A stretch of DNA of 64,000 nt, taken from positions 124,001 to 188,000 of the forward strand of contig CACRXP010000612.1 of the NCBI GenBank assembly GCA_902702965.1, written 5' to 3'. The notes below the pieces were generated by a model, which ran no database searches, was not told the DNA's origin, and was given only the letters and a program-made list of their open reading frames with translations. The position numbers were made by a program, and so were the translations under genes. Below are positions 10,700 through 21,720 of the stretch, piece by piece (the stretch's first letter is position 1; the number at the start of each line of letters is the position of its first letter). The stretch is from Spirometra erinaceieuropaei (taxonomy: Eukaryota > Platyhelminthes > Cestoda > Diphyllobothriidea > Diphyllobothriidae).

Positions 10700-11470
10700 A
10701 TTTTGGCACGGTTGCCGACGAAGCCAAGAAGACACAATCTGGCATCCCCATTGCCACATGTATCAGAAAACATGTTATAAGTTATCCATTCTGATAGGCA
10801 ATTTTTCGACAGTCATGATAGCGTTGATGATGTCCAGAGTGTAGGGCCGTTTTTGACGCTCTCGCCATCCGTTGGTCGACTGGAGATCTGGCACCTGAGT
10901 TCTCACTTGCCAAAAGTACCGCGTTTGTCTTGGCCAATCTTTGTTGAAAAATCGTTAATCATATGTCCAATGCGAATCCAATCCCGTTTTTTGATGTTAG
11001 ATTCGCATGGGACAGAGGACTAAGGATCCTTCAACAAAGTTTTGGCTTGCAGAATGTGATCTGTCCGCTACAACAGGACTGTGAAACGCCCCTTGTCCGC
11101 CGGCACGATAACGAGGTCGTTGTCGGTTCTGATTTCTTTAAGTGCATCACGCTCGACTTTGGAAGGCACGTCGCGTAGCCTATGAGTGATGAGGAGGGAG
11201 GACACTCGGTGTCGAATGAGGTTTTTTGTTTTGTCTTTCGCTCCCGTCTGACTGAGGATTAATTTCACTGCTGCAATTATGTTTGCAGGTTTGACATCGG
11301 TTGCGTTGAATGAGAACTGATGCCGTAACACCTCCATTTATTCCTCCATTACAACCCGACACGTACGTGGCCTCCACATGTATCAGAATACATGTTAGAA
11401 GTTAACCAGTCTCGCATGTAATTTTTCAACGGCCATTATTACGCTGATGGTGTACACAGTGCAGGCTTAT
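10700..11470 (-). pseudogene. Penelope-like element, reverse transcriptase N-terminal fragment
   Basis: The minus-strand frame at 11068-11337 reads 'HRVSSLLITHRLRDVPSK' and then VERDALKEIRTDNDLVIVPADKG. The 'EIRxDxDxVIVPADKG' block is the conserved N-terminal motif of the PLE reverse transcriptase. Downstream on the minus strand, shifted frames still show a 'TDRRMAR'-like block near 10860, so the fragment covers roughly the first third of the RT. Catalytic RT motifs are absent. Sequences at 10745-10855 and 11375-11465 are diverged direct copies ('cacatgtatcagaa.acatgtta', 'tttttc.ac.gtcat.at'), so the fragment contains an internal duplication. It faces the PLE 3' fragment at 9778-10190. Confidence 0.65.
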
Positions 11471-11584
11471 GAAAGCCTTGCAAGGAGGCGAACGTGGCCA
11501 AAGACCAAATATCCTTGTGGGCAGATGATCTGCCTGTTCCGGAGACGAGCGTCACCGTTGCGTACTTTTGGGAAACTGTAAAAA

Positions 11585-11945
11585 CTGCCTAGGGTCGATT
11601 TTTACGGACACAAAATAAATTTTCAAGACCAGCTAAATCTGTTTATTAAACCTTTCGCAGGTAAATCACTAACATTCCAATGAAAACATCGTTCACATGC
11701 GTAGCCGGAGTTTAAGACGTGTAGGAAATTGCATAGGAAATTGCACGAATATATTCTGACGTCCAATTTTCCTAACATTCGCTGATATTTTACGAAATTT
11801 ACTTATGTGGACAAAATTTCTGCATATAAAATGGACATTTCAGTAAACCAAGTGGATGAGCGAACAAAATGTGCGATGGTAAAAATGTCCAGCAATTTAC
11901 GCACCAGTTTTCTTTATCAGATTTCATGAGATAGGTCACGTACTG
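11585..11945 (+). mobile_element. TA-element family 3, right part
   Basis: Aligns with 30290-30644 from 'gctaaatctgtttatta' through 'gtaaatcacta', 'ttgcacgaat' and 'gagcgaacaaaatg' to the end 'tttcatgagataggtcacgt' + ACTG + TA. The terminal sequence is related to families 1 and 2, which points to the same superfamily. No left terminus was found. Confidence 0.6.
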
Positions 11946-11947
11946 TA

Positions 11948-12785
11948 CATACAATCAGCACATGAATAGAAAAAGACGAATTTGGACGCGCCCTTGTTGT
12001 CTGAATCTCCAAAAATATGTACGTGACTTAGGCTCAAAGACTATAAAGTTGTTCCTCAAACTAGTTTCAAAGGCAAGCCTAGAAGTGATCTTAGTCTCAA
12101 CATAAAACGTGAAATTAATGCTGGCCTAGGCACTAGCCACAAACCTAACTCAGCTGCAAATGCAACTCTTGGCTTATTCTAACCGCTGCAGAAAATTTTA
12201 ACTCCTACTATTTGGGTAATTGCAAAGCGAGAACGTAACTAGGTACTTGGTCATTATTTTCGTCCGCCTTGCATTTAAAAGTTGCTGAAAATCAGCAGTA
12301 AAAGCAATCGGACTGCCAAATGATGCAACAGGTCATCAATTGACCAGAGGCCATCGCTCATGTATGCTGGGATATACCAGGCGGACTTCGGAATACCCAC
12401 CGGCATTTTATTTAAAACAATTCAAAGGACCACCCTTTATGTGATATAGTTGCGGAACCGAAAACCAAAAACGCAAAACACATTCAGAAAACGGTGAAGT
12501 TTTACGGCCACCATGAATATTCTGTAGTGAAACTATCAAAACACACATGCGAAGAAAGGCATTCTCTGCAGGAGCTTGGAGAATACGTGTTCAAAAAAGT
12601 ATTTCTGTCTTTTCGCATCACGTTATAAATTTAACAAATATTGCAGCAACTGTAGAAACGCACGCTAGTCGGAGGCACAAGGCGGCTTTTTGGTTTTAGA
12701 TGGCAATTAATACTCAAAGATGTAATTAAAAATGGCATAGGAAAATTAGAGCGGTTTTTCTGCTTTATTTAACATGTCCACCTGG
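11948..12785. other. No recognised feature
   Basis: Nothing identified on either strand. Confidence 0.4.
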
Positions 12786-12926
12786 TCACAAACGAGCCGC
12801 TTACAGAAGAAAGTTACGCAGCGTGGTTTAATACCACCGAGCATACTACTAACACTTTACTCTTTACACATTTAGAAGACGGTTGATGCCTGCAATTGTC
12901 CTGATGTCAGAAGATGCGCTGCGACG
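12786..12926. repeat. 141-bp block, second copy at 32387-32527
   Basis: By eye identical to 32387-32527 over its whole length, from 'tcacaaacgagccgcttac' to 'gatgcgctgcgacg', where the gap begins. The left flanks differ completely at the same base, which defines an element boundary. In the other copy the block leads into a PLE-type 5' repeat. Here a gap and then PLE reverse transcriptase follow, so it may be the 5' end of the 13.7-kb PLE. Confidence 0.75.
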
Positions 12927-13698
12927 NNNNNNNNNNNNNNNNNNNNNNNNNNNNNNNNNNNNNNNNNNNNNNNNNNNNNNNNNNNNNNNNNNNNNNNNNN
13001 NNNNNNNNNNNNNNNNNNNNNNNNNNNNNNNNNNNNNNNNNNNNNNNNNNNNNNNNNNNNNNNNNNNNNNNNNNNNNNNNNNNNNNNNNNNNNNNNNNNN
13101 NNNNNNNNNNNNNNNNNNNNNNNNNNNNNNNNNNNNNNNNNNNNNNNNNNNNNNNNNNNNNNNNNNNNNNNNNNNNNNNNNNNNNNNNNNNNNNNNNNNN
13201 NNNNNNNNNNNNNNNNNNNNNNNNNNNNNNNNNNNNNNNNNNNNNNNNNNNNNNNNNNNNNNNNNNNNNNNNNNNNNNNNNNNNNNNNNNNNNNNNNNNN
13301 NNNNNNNNNNNNNNNNNNNNNNNNNNNNNNNNNNNNNNNNNNNNNNNNNNNNNNNNNNNNNNNNNNNNNNNNNNNNNNNNNNNNNNNNNNNNNNNNNNNN
13401 NNNNNNNNNNNNNNNNNNNNNNNNNNNNNNNNNNNNNNNNNNNNNNNNNNNNNNNNNNNNNNNNNNNNNNNNNNNNNNNNNNNNNNNNNNNNNNNNNNNN
13501 NNNNNNNNNNNNNNNNNNNNNNNNNNNNNNNNNNNNNNNNNNNNNNNNNNNNNNNNNNNNNNNNNNNNNNNNNNNNNNNNNNNNNNNNNNNNNNNNNNNN
13601 NNNNNNNNNNNNNNNNNNNNNNNNNNNNNNNNNNNNNNNNNNNNNNNNNNNNNNNNNNNNNNNNNNNNNNNNNNNNNNNNNNNNNNNNNNNNNNNNNN
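12927..13698. other. Assembly gap (772 N)
   Basis: Run of N upstream of the PLE reverse transcriptase. It probably hides the N-terminal part of that protein. Confidence 1.
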
Positions 13699-14688
13699 GG
13701 TCTAAGATAGTATGGGCGATACGTGGATGAAATATTCGCGATTGCACCAAAACTAAGCGACATATCAATTCTACTGGATGACATAAATCAGGCGCACCCA
13801 TCAATAAAATTCACTCCGGAAGAAGAACAGTCCGGTTCACCTCCCTTTCTGGATGTGCTTCTGAGTAGAAGACCTGACGGCAGCATTCGACGTAGCGTTT
13901 ATCGTAAGAAAACGTGGTCCGGACAATACACCCATTTTGGGAGATTCGTACCGCTAAACGTTAAACGTAATTTAGTCCGCTGTTTGACAGAAAGAGTGAG
14001 AAGAATCTGCTCAGTCGATAGCGTTGAGAAAGAGATTAAGATCATCGAAAGCCTAATTCGCCAAAACGGGTATCCTGACCGATTCATCGCTAAGAACATG
14101 GCTGAAAGACCGCAAAAGCCCCCGATGCTGACGGCGGGAAAGAAAAGGCTCTTTATCAGGGTCCCATTTCAAGGGGATGCACCAAGTGAACTTCTGAGAA
14201 GACGCCTAACCCAAGCTGTAGCATAGACCCTTCCAGCAGCTGACAACCATGCATTGTTCTCCACCAGTCCCATCCTATACGGAGAGGGCAAGGACAAACT
14301 ACCAGCTCAGACCACCTCTATGTGTATCTACTCCTTCACCTGCTCCTGTGGGGCAGAATATATTGGTCGCACGAGCCGGCGTTTATCCAAAAGAATGAAA
14401 GAACATCTCCCAGCATGGCTAGGAAAGGGACAAATTAAGAACATTAACAGCTCGATCCTCGCGCACATGGTAGACACAGGCCACCGTGTAGACGCCACAG
14501 AGGCCTTCAGAGTGATTTACAAGTTCCCATCAAGCTATCCAAAACTGCTTGGGCAGCGCTTGTTGGCTACGGCAGAGGCGGCTGCAATCAGGCTACGCCG
14601 ACCGGTCCTATGCACACAGAAGAACTTCATACAGGCCCCACAGTTACCAATGGTCAAAGCCACCAAGCCAGCCACCCGCATGTAATTA
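13699..14688 (+). pseudogene. Penelope-like element: RT C-terminal part plus GIY-YIG endonuclease
   Basis: The best-preserved coding sequence in the window. The frame enters from the gap. It has a TAG at 13708-13710, then GRYVDEIFAI, which matches RT catalytic motif C (YVDD in active enzymes; the second Asp is Glu here). It continues through 'SGSPPFLDVLLSRRPDG' and 'NGYPDRFIAKN', both typical of PLE RT-thumb and linker regions. A second TAG at 14224 interrupts an otherwise continuous frame. After it come CIYSFTCSCGAEYIGRT (GIY-YIG core), R-x-x-x-EH and 'HMVDTGHRVDATEAF', ending at the TAA around 14685. PLEs copy their RNA by target-primed reverse transcription using these two domains. Two nonsense codons and the YVDE change make this a recently dead copy. 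The N-terminal half is hidden by the gap. Confidence 0.9.
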
Positions 14689-14945
14689 CATTCCCCGGGA
14701 CCCACCTGCTCCCTGGCGCCGACTGGAATTATGGTGTTTCACCCTCCCCCTCCCCTACCCTCCTCTCTCCAAACCCAAGCTACAATTTAATTATCTATTT
14801 GCCCGTATCTTTTGCATTCATTACTTCAATAGCCATATACATGTACAGGCCTGAAGAGAATTTACCGAAGGCTGATGTATGCTCGCCAAATTGCCTTTTG
14901 AATTTTACAATGGGAATTTTCGCAACTCTGAAATATACAGTACAT
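14689..14945 (+). mobile_element. 3' non-coding tail of the 13.7-kb PLE
   Basis: Follows the stop codon with a C-rich tract (14742-14776), then 'ggcctgaagagaatttaccgaaggc' near 14850 and 'atgctcgcc'. A parallel series ('ggcctgacgagaagg', 'tatactcgcc') occurs downstream of the PLE fragment at 62.5 kb. This shared CTGA-n-GA/CGAA arrangement is reminiscent of the hammerhead motifs known in PLE ends, but no full fold can be shown by eye. Confidence 0.5.
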
Positions 14946-15309
14946 AACTTATGATAACTCATTCGCCAATAAGCGTAGTTATTGCATAACAGCCTGCTTA
15001 TTGTAGGTACTTCCCTCTAGGAAAATGGGTGGTAATTTCGTATTGATACATATTGTTTGCTTTAAGTGACGTCAATAAACGCAAACAATTTTTTAGCATT
15101 AATCAGAATGTCTGAATGCTTAAAACAAGGTGTCTGGATCCCAGATGCTAGGACGACTGCAATACATTTTTAATATTTTATTAGAACTGCGGAACAAGCC
15201 TAAATGATCACATTATTTCGTTTTGATTTTAATAGGTTACCTAAGTCTTCATTTATATCTTGTAATCAAAATCAACTATATTCTGCCTTACTGAACGAAA
15301 CATTTACAT
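14946..15309. repeat. Direct duplication, unit 1
   Basis: Matches unit 2 at 15435-15798 with an offset of 489 bp: 'aacttatgata', 'tagttattgcataacagcc', 'gcttattgtaggtacttcc' and 'ttaataggttaccta', to 'gaacgaaacatttacat'. Non-coding, immediately 3' of the PLE. Confidence 0.85.
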
Positions 15310-15434
15310 GATCTTCATTTTATCCCCATTTTATCCCCAAATAGACTGCTTGAAAATGAAAAAATGGAATAATGGTGGACACTAACGTCGGTTCATACAC
15401 CAACTCAGACCGTAAGTGAGATAAAGAGTAAAAA
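15310..15434. other. Spacer between the two duplication units
   Basis: Contains a short internal doublet ('cattttatcccc' twice, 15317-15340). No coding signal. Confidence 0.5.
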
Positions 15435-15798
15435 AACTTATGATACTTCAATCGCGGTTAAGCATAGTTATTGCATAACAGCCTGCTTATTGTAGGTACT
15501 TCCCGCTAGTGAAATGGTCGGTGATGTCGTATAAAGACATAGCGTTTGAGTTAAGTGACGTTAATAAACGCAGACAATTATTTAGCATTAATCAGAATTT
15601 CTGAATTCTTAAAACAAGGTGTCTAGATCCCAGATGCTAGGACGATTGCAATGAATTTTAAATAGTTGATTAGAACTGTGGAACAAGCCTGAATGATCAC
15701 CCTATTTCGTTTTCATTTTAATAGGTTACCTAACTCTTATTTATATCTTGTAATCAAAAACAACTATATTTTACATTTCTGAACGAAACATTTACATA
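15435..15798. repeat. Direct duplication, unit 2
   Basis: Partner of 14946-15309, with scattered substitutions ('gcgtagtt' against 'gcatagtt', 'ctggatcccag' against 'ctagatcccag'). The divergence suggests the duplication is not recent. It leads directly into the PLE-associated 5'-type repeat. Confidence 0.85.
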
Positions 15799-16150
15799 AC
15801 GCGATCAGTTTGCCTAGCGGAAAAGCACCCACTCCAGTGACAGCGAGCAAAATTGAACATATCTACCACGCCAACATCCGACACGATGATGAAGTTGTGA
15901 CAGTCAACGAGTTTGACGCGGACTGACGAGTCATCGTCGTTTTAATTACGACCCCCAACTTTGATAGTGAGAACTGTACGTATATGGCAACTGCCTACTA
16001 TAAGTACTTCAGTCTCTGCACCTCCATTAACTTTATCTGTGTCTGTCACTGGTGATGGGCTAGAGGGAGAATCCGAAACGTCAGGCTGACAAACTTCTTG
16101 TTCCAGTGATCGCATCATTTTAGTCTTCAGAACAGTAGATGTGAGTGCTT
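15799..16150 (+). repeat. PLE-associated 5'-type repeat, copy 2
   Basis: Shares with 1-430 and 32780-33210 the run 'ccaacatccgacacgatga', 'gcggactgacgagtcatcg', 'aattacgacccccaa' and 'gagaactgta'. It then has 'ctggtgatggg', the GAATCCGAAACGTC box (about 16070-16084) and 'cttcttgttccagtgatcg'. The CTGrTGA and CGAAAC boxes are positioned like a hammerhead core, but stem II is not well paired here. Confidence 0.6.
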
Positions 16151-16700
16151 TGTGGCTCCCGATGGGCGCAGGTTTGCCTTTGCTACTATCAGGCGGAAAC
16201 TCCATTCGTGACCGTCTCTCCTTGAAAATCTCCTCCCCATTGGCCTCTAGTGCGTATAGCTGAGAAGCTCTTTGACCCTGAACGGTTTTGGTCAACTATC
16301 TTCCAAAATGAAAAACAGTGAATCTTCTCTAATGCGCTTTGGGATGCCAGGTCTTTGATATCAAAAATGTCCCATCGCTTTAAAAGACAACCAAATCTTT
16401 GATCCTTAATGATACACTGGGAAATGATCGTGGATACCATCAATCGCCGAGCCATGAAGGCAGAAAACTAACGTATGGAGTGGTTCCTTGCATCTTATGC
16501 AGTTGCAGACAGAATAAATACATGAGAAAACCCGGGATATCGCATCAGATACTATTTGACAGGCAATCAGCAGCGGGGTGGAGGAGGGATGCCAGCTAGC
16601 AATTTGCGACTCCTTAGACAGGACTGGCCATGTGCTAGGGGCCAAAATCCTAACAAGGCGTGACAAACACGTGGGTAGCGAACTGCTCTCCATGCGCCTG
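16151..16700. other. No recognised feature
   Basis: Several overlapping frames of 65-145 codons exist on the minus strand (16189-16843), none with a recognisable domain. Flanked on both sides by PLE-associated motifs, so it may be old PLE sequence. Confidence 0.35.
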
Positions 16701-16713
16701 CCCTTCCCTTTTC

Positions 16714-16770
16714 TGCGACCGTCTCTGATGATGTGTTTGAGTGAGGAACCGAAACGTCGGGCAAATAAGT
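16714..16770 (+). other. Hammerhead-like motif of PLE type
   Basis: CTGATGA at about 16724 is followed by a weak GTTT/GGAAC hairpin and then CCGAAACGTC. This is the same box order as in the three PLE-associated repeats, and both core boxes are intact here. PLE termini are known to carry hammerhead ribozymes. The hairpin is short, so activity is doubtful. Confidence 0.4.
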
Positions 16771-16850
16771 GTTTTGTTTTAGCTATCACATCCCCTTCCT
16801 TCAAACCGCTTTCTTGAAATCGCCTGTTCGTTTCTGCAGACAAACCACTG

Positions 16851-18300
16851 GCGCAACAAGTTCATTCTGCAAAGACAAGTTTGAATTTATTAGCGATAAG
16901 AATGACTAGTTACAATTTGTTTGCTGTACCCTGAGACTTGACATTTTCAAACAACCTGTGGGAAAACCATCACAAACTTTTCAGGCGATAAACCTCTTAA
17001 AGGTACTCCGTTCGCTGCCGATAATACTCCCAATGACGTTCCAAGTCCTTGGGTAAATACTAGATCGTAGACCAACTTTTTCCTTAATTTTTGAGACAAC
17101 TGAGTTTGCAAATCTGCTCTTGACGTTCATTTTTCAAAGGGGACTTTAAAGAAAACAGTGAACCTAAAACAACCGAACAGGGTTAGCATAGAAAGAAATA
17201 TAAGAACTATTTAGGCAAACATCTGGATGTCAACCCATGGGAAAGAGATCTTCTAAACAACCGATAAGGTCTGGCCCCACGTATCAAAGGCTTCGGGTGT
17301 GGAATGTCAATTATAATGAGAAGCTGTTTTGCGTGATGACTGAATCCCATATATCCTGCACCCTTTTGCGTCCATCGGATATATCTAAGAGCATCTCGAA
17401 TGATGGATTTAACTGACATTCCTAAACCTCAGAAACATTAATTGTCCTAATGACCTCAAAAATCAATCAGCCGGAAATAAGATCGGGAATCTAACATAAT
17501 ATTGTTTATGACTCATCTGGGTATGACAGAAGTCGTGCTTTAGTGAATAACGCATTAATGGAAATTTCGGTTCCCCTGAGCCAATTGGTGAATTTGAAAA
17601 TGCATAAGTGGCTGCCAGTGTGTTCAACTCTACTTTATATAACCCGTTGTAAAGTTGCCACATATATGAGTAATGAAGTTTACGAAGATCTTGACAATGA
17701 AAGCTATCTTATTGACCCAGCATTATTTTCCAGTTTGTGACTAAAAGTGATATTTATACGTGTGCTTTCTGCACAAAATATTGACGAAAATATATACCGT
17801 GTGACAACAGATTAAGCGATGGATGGACGTTTTCCGTGATATATTGCGGTAAACAGAAGAGCCGCAACATACATTGTCATCGGAGGAATGGTTTGTGCGA
17901 GCGAGTAGAAAGCGAGTTGGCGAGGGATGTTCAATTTATATGTACTCGGAAACGACTTCGTAGGTGTGCGTTGTCGTCAGGTGAATGACAAATCGTCTCT
18001 CACGTCGACCACCAATAGCATAAAACGACAAATATGAATTAGAAGGAAAACCTACTGCTTCATTTAGGCTGCAACCTCATGGTCGCCTCAAACGGAGAGT
18101 TTCTTTATGATACCAGCAAACTGTGTTAATACGAAACAAATTATTTACACATGACTTTGCAATAAGAATTACTGCAAAAAAGTGACATTTTGACGATTCT
18201 AGGAGGATAGCGACAAGGTCGGTATTTTTTGATTGGAATCAGTACTTGGGTTCTTTTCACTGAATGTGGCGCAAGTTTTCATTTCAGTGTTTTGTCATTG
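16851..18300. other. No recognised feature
   Basis: No domain, element terminus or RNA recognised on either strand. Open frames are short. Confidence 0.4.
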
Positions 18301-18301
18301 T

Positions 18302-19001
18302 TCAAACAAACTGATTGTCCGGTCCTGCCCACCAATTCGCGGCACGTCTCCGCATGGTCTTCGAATAATGGACTCCTACTCAACAATCAGAAATCATTAC
18401 AGTGTGTGTTTCGATTGCGACCCTCTCCCATTCCTGAACCTTTGGATATTCTTCCCAATGAGGTATCTTCTTTCCGGTACCTAGGTGTTACTTTATCTTC
18501 AAATCTCTCTTTCTCTTGTCATATGGAAACCCTTTTACAAAAATTCAAAAACTTGTTTATTACATTCGTCGTCTACGTTCATATCACACACCCCATTCCT
18601 TAATCTGGCAATTCATATATGGCTGTATTATTCCACTCATTCTTTATTGTTCTCCAGTTATGTTTCCAGCTTTGCTTAAAAAAGATCTAATTATTTTTAA
18701 ACGTGTCATTCGAATGCTCGCCTCTGCTGCTGGTGTTTCCTATAATATTTTAGTTGATATCATCGTGCAGCGACACTTTAACCCGGTGGAGCAATTCGCT
18801 AACCGAATTCTGAATGACACCATCCATCCTTTTCATAATGAGTTAATGGCTGTGAAATCCTTACGCCCCATGCGTCGATGCTTCCGCCACATCCCTTGCC
18901 GCACTTCGGTCTATCGGAATTCCACACTGCCATTTCTAGCCCGGTATCTCACCTGCAAAGATGTTGTAAAACAAAAACTAAAACTCGATCTTGCACCTTA
19001 A
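18302..19001 (+). pseudogene. LINE reverse transcriptase C-terminal fragment (CR1/jockey-like)
   Basis: Two frames joined by a shift near 18545. The first holds 'SAWSSNNGLLLNNQKS', then 'FRYLGVTLSSNLSFSCHM', the classic WsxxNGLxLNxxKs and YLGVxLsxxLxfxxHi blocks after the RT active site in CR1/jockey-type LINEs. The second holds 'LIWQFIYGCIIPLILYCSPV', then 'KRVIRMLASAAGV', and ends with a TAA at about 18999-19001. The catalytic F/Y-A-D-D block is not present, so the fragment is 5'-truncated as usual for LINEs. A related but more diverged tail lies at 42580-42840. The clade assignment is tentative. Confidence 0.75.
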
Positions 19002-19839
19002 AGTCCCTTTTTCTTCATATATACTTATGTCCACCTGTCCAATACCTATTAATCTCTATGGTAATCACTGTGTACTGGAGAACCGTTTTTGCTAAAAGTT
19101 TTGAAAGTTATTTTCAAAAGAAAGCGTTTCCCTTTCTCTCTCTCTTATTGGCCACGCTTATTAGAATATTCTAACTGTTACAATTTTGCAGTTCAATCCA
19201 AAATGAAACGCAGCTTTCGTCAACCGCGGCTAAGAGGAGTTGTTGCTTTCATTATTAAAGTAAAAAAGCGCTAAAATAAACTAATCAGAAGCATACTAAT
19301 CACATCTTGCAGACCGGTTATTCATATCATCTGATGTCGTAAACAACAAACCATCAGAAATACAATAATGAATTGTCGACCATTTAACAGTCGGGTTTGT
19401 TGAACAATGGCCGCCGAACGAGTGTCATTTAAAAGGCAACTAAGCAAGTTACAGATAACATGTTATCGGCTTGGGACGGACGTGTGATCCATATTTAGTA
19501 TGTACAAAGAGGCCACAAATACAATGTTTCTGATGTATATAACCATATCAAATCCTGCATATGCACATATGCATATATATATATATGAATGTGATTAGTG
19601 TTTCTTTAACAGGCCATGGGATAACTGCACTGGACAAACGTCGGTGTTTGGTTAAAGTTCCACATGCGTTACTAGGAATACACAACAATGAAAAATGCCA
19701 ACATTTAGGGTGCGGTGGCTGGCCTAATTGGTGGCATACGCCCTGACAGTTGGCATCCGCGCTGCCCGGTTTTTATCTGTTGCTTTGCAAAATCCAGATC
19801 ATCGTACACTGTGTGCCAGGAAGCGTGGCAGTAGACCTA
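19002..19839. other. LINE 3' flank, then unrecognised; short AT microsatellite
   Basis: Sequence after the LINE stop may be its 3' UTR. A (ta)n run at about 19572-19586 is a simple repeat. Nothing else recognised. Confidence 0.4.
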
Positions 19840-20520
19840 CAGTATGTGACTTATCTCAATAAACTATTGAGTGGCCGATATCATTTAATGTTGACTGAAA
19901 TTCTGAAGTGCCTTCTCGATTGGGAAGGTTTAATTGGGCGCGGCGCTAGTACTGATTATCTTGCACCATAACCCGACTCGGTTGGACGTTAGCTTTTTAA
20001 ATCCATTGACTTTTAATCTACTTGCTTTCCTCTACTTTCTTTCCTTTCCCTCCTCTTTTTTTAGAAGTTTGTTGGGAATCACGCCGTCTTTGTATTGTTT
20101 ACGCGAAGAAAGAGTGTAATAAGGATTTTAAAAAAGTTTTTCATTATGAAAATATTTAGCACCGCTTAATGCCTATCCATGCAGCATTCTAACTGTGCTT
20201 TACTCACTGCTCCTCATGAAATGTACAACATGAACCGCATCTGTCGTAACATTTTACGGACTCCATATAATATGTTTTTGAAGGCCTCGAAGAATATACA
20301 ATTTTATTTACAAAAAAACGCATGCATCTCATAGACTTAAATCACAAAGCACTTATGTAACGACTGATCAGTCTCCGAATTATTCGGTAATAAGAAAAGA
20401 CTTTTAAAACCTTATTATAGTTCTTTATAAAGTATAAAATACAACGACGACGTAAATTTCTACCAAAAGACTGAAAGAAATCATATTTTACCCGTTGTTT
20501 CTATAAAATATATTTGAATT
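19840..20520. mobile_element. Palindromic TA-element, family 1, truncated by a SINE
   Basis: Starts CAGTATGTGACTTATCTC after TA (19838-19839). It has the family landmarks 'gttgactgaaattctgaa', 'actgctcctcatgaaatgtacaacatg' and 'gaattattcggtaataag', and the 'tttctataaaatatatttgaatt' arm. It stops at 20520, where the SINE body begins. Insertions near the left end (for example 'aataaactattgagtggcc') separate it from the complete copies. Confidence 0.7.
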
Positions 20521-20646
20521 CGCTTGCCCAAGCCGCGGGTGTTCCACAATTCGGGGTTGGTTCTGATTGGTTGAAGACGGCTAATAAGCGAGAAATGGCC
20601 ATTCCGATCTCCCCTGTCTTTGTCGGTAATCCCATATTGCATAATA
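20521..20646 (+). repeat. tRNA-derived SINE, body only
   Basis: Contains 'gcgggtgttccacaattcgg', 'gaagacggctaataagcg', 'gaaatggccattcc' and 'ctgtctttgtcggtaat'. The tRNA-like head is missing: the copy begins within the stretch downstream of the B box. It abuts the palindromic element at 20520. Confidence 0.8.
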
Positions 20647-21490
20647 TATGCCAGGTCAATGTACTGGTACCGGCCATTCATAAATTCCGAAACCATGTGT
20701 TAGGTCACCACCTGTGTGTTTGTGTTCTCAGCTTGCTATCAACTCGAGTCACTAGGGCAATCAGTTGCTGTTTAAGATGGACGCTAAGCAATCAGCCTTG
20801 TGATATCTGCTTTCCTTGGAACAAAATAAAGTGACCGCCAGTGCTACCATTAGATAAACGCAATAATTCCTCCAGAATTGCAACTCCAACACAAAAAGTA
20901 TCGACGATGGAGTTGAACTGGACAATTACTAGGAAGGTTTACGTCCAAATCCAATTGATTTGTGTCCAAGCTAGCACAACGGCAGCGAATTTATGATTGG
21001 TCATGTAAGATCTCACTGATGCGGCACCAGCCGGAGACCTGCGCCTCCCTCTAAGCTTCGGCATCTGTTAAATCGAGCTTTCAATCCCCTCATATAGATG
21101 CCTATCGTTTGGTGTAATCACTTTATCCATAAGTCCTCTAGTGCGATTACCCAATTGTCATTATTTAATTTGTCCGACTGCAGGTTACTATAACCAACTT
21201 GAAAATTCCCAAGTATTAGTCGATTTTCCGCCCGGACTTCTGCTCTTATCGTGATTCATCGCAAGGTCAGGGAAAACTGGACACGACGGTCTAGATGAGG
21301 GCCGCCCACATTCGGCGCATTTGTGTATGAAATGTCTACAAACGACCTAATGCTTCATGCAGCCAAGCAGTTAACAACGCAGTCAGACTTCACTATCTTT
21401 AGCAGATGTTCACTGTTAACGCCTAGCTCTCCCAGTTTCATATAATACGTCGGAATGTTCAAACCAAAAATAAGGCCGAAAACAGAACAA
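20647..21490. other. No recognised feature
   Basis: Nothing recognised. Confidence 0.4.
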
Positions 21491-21494
21491 ATGG

Positions 21495-21720
21495 AAGTTT
21501 GACCAGCACTGCTATATATTTTGGCCATATTCGAGGTCGTTGTTCGTCTCTTGCAATCATTCGGCATTGGCATTGCCTTTAAACCCGAGGAAGCAGCCAG
21601 GCCCCTGGTCATGACACCAAAGAAAATACTGTTTCCAGGCGAATCCAGTGCACATACTGTAAAGCAAAGTATGGTAAAGAGATTGGCAAGAGATTGCATA
21701 CCCCAAGGGGCGCTCATAAG
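21495..21720 (+). pseudogene. Penelope-like element, linker between RT and GIY-YIG domains
   Basis: The plus frame reads LLYILAIFEVVVRLLQSFG and then IGIAFKPEEAARPLVMTPKK. This is the 'LPYI..iSE...RLL...GIGiAHKP...R..l..PKD' linker that precedes the GIY-YIG domain in PLEs. The nuclease domain itself does not follow recognisably, so only about 70 residues remain. The 120-codon minus-strand frame over the same DNA is a shadow. Isolated fragment with no other PLE sequence adjacent. Confidence 0.55.

Noticed and set aside
12864..13804. Open frames of 260-310 codons across this interval
   Set aside because: They are almost entirely translated N. Only a few real codons flank the gap.
21355..21717. 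120-codon minus-strand protein
   Set aside because: It is the antisense shadow of a PLE linker read on the plus strand.
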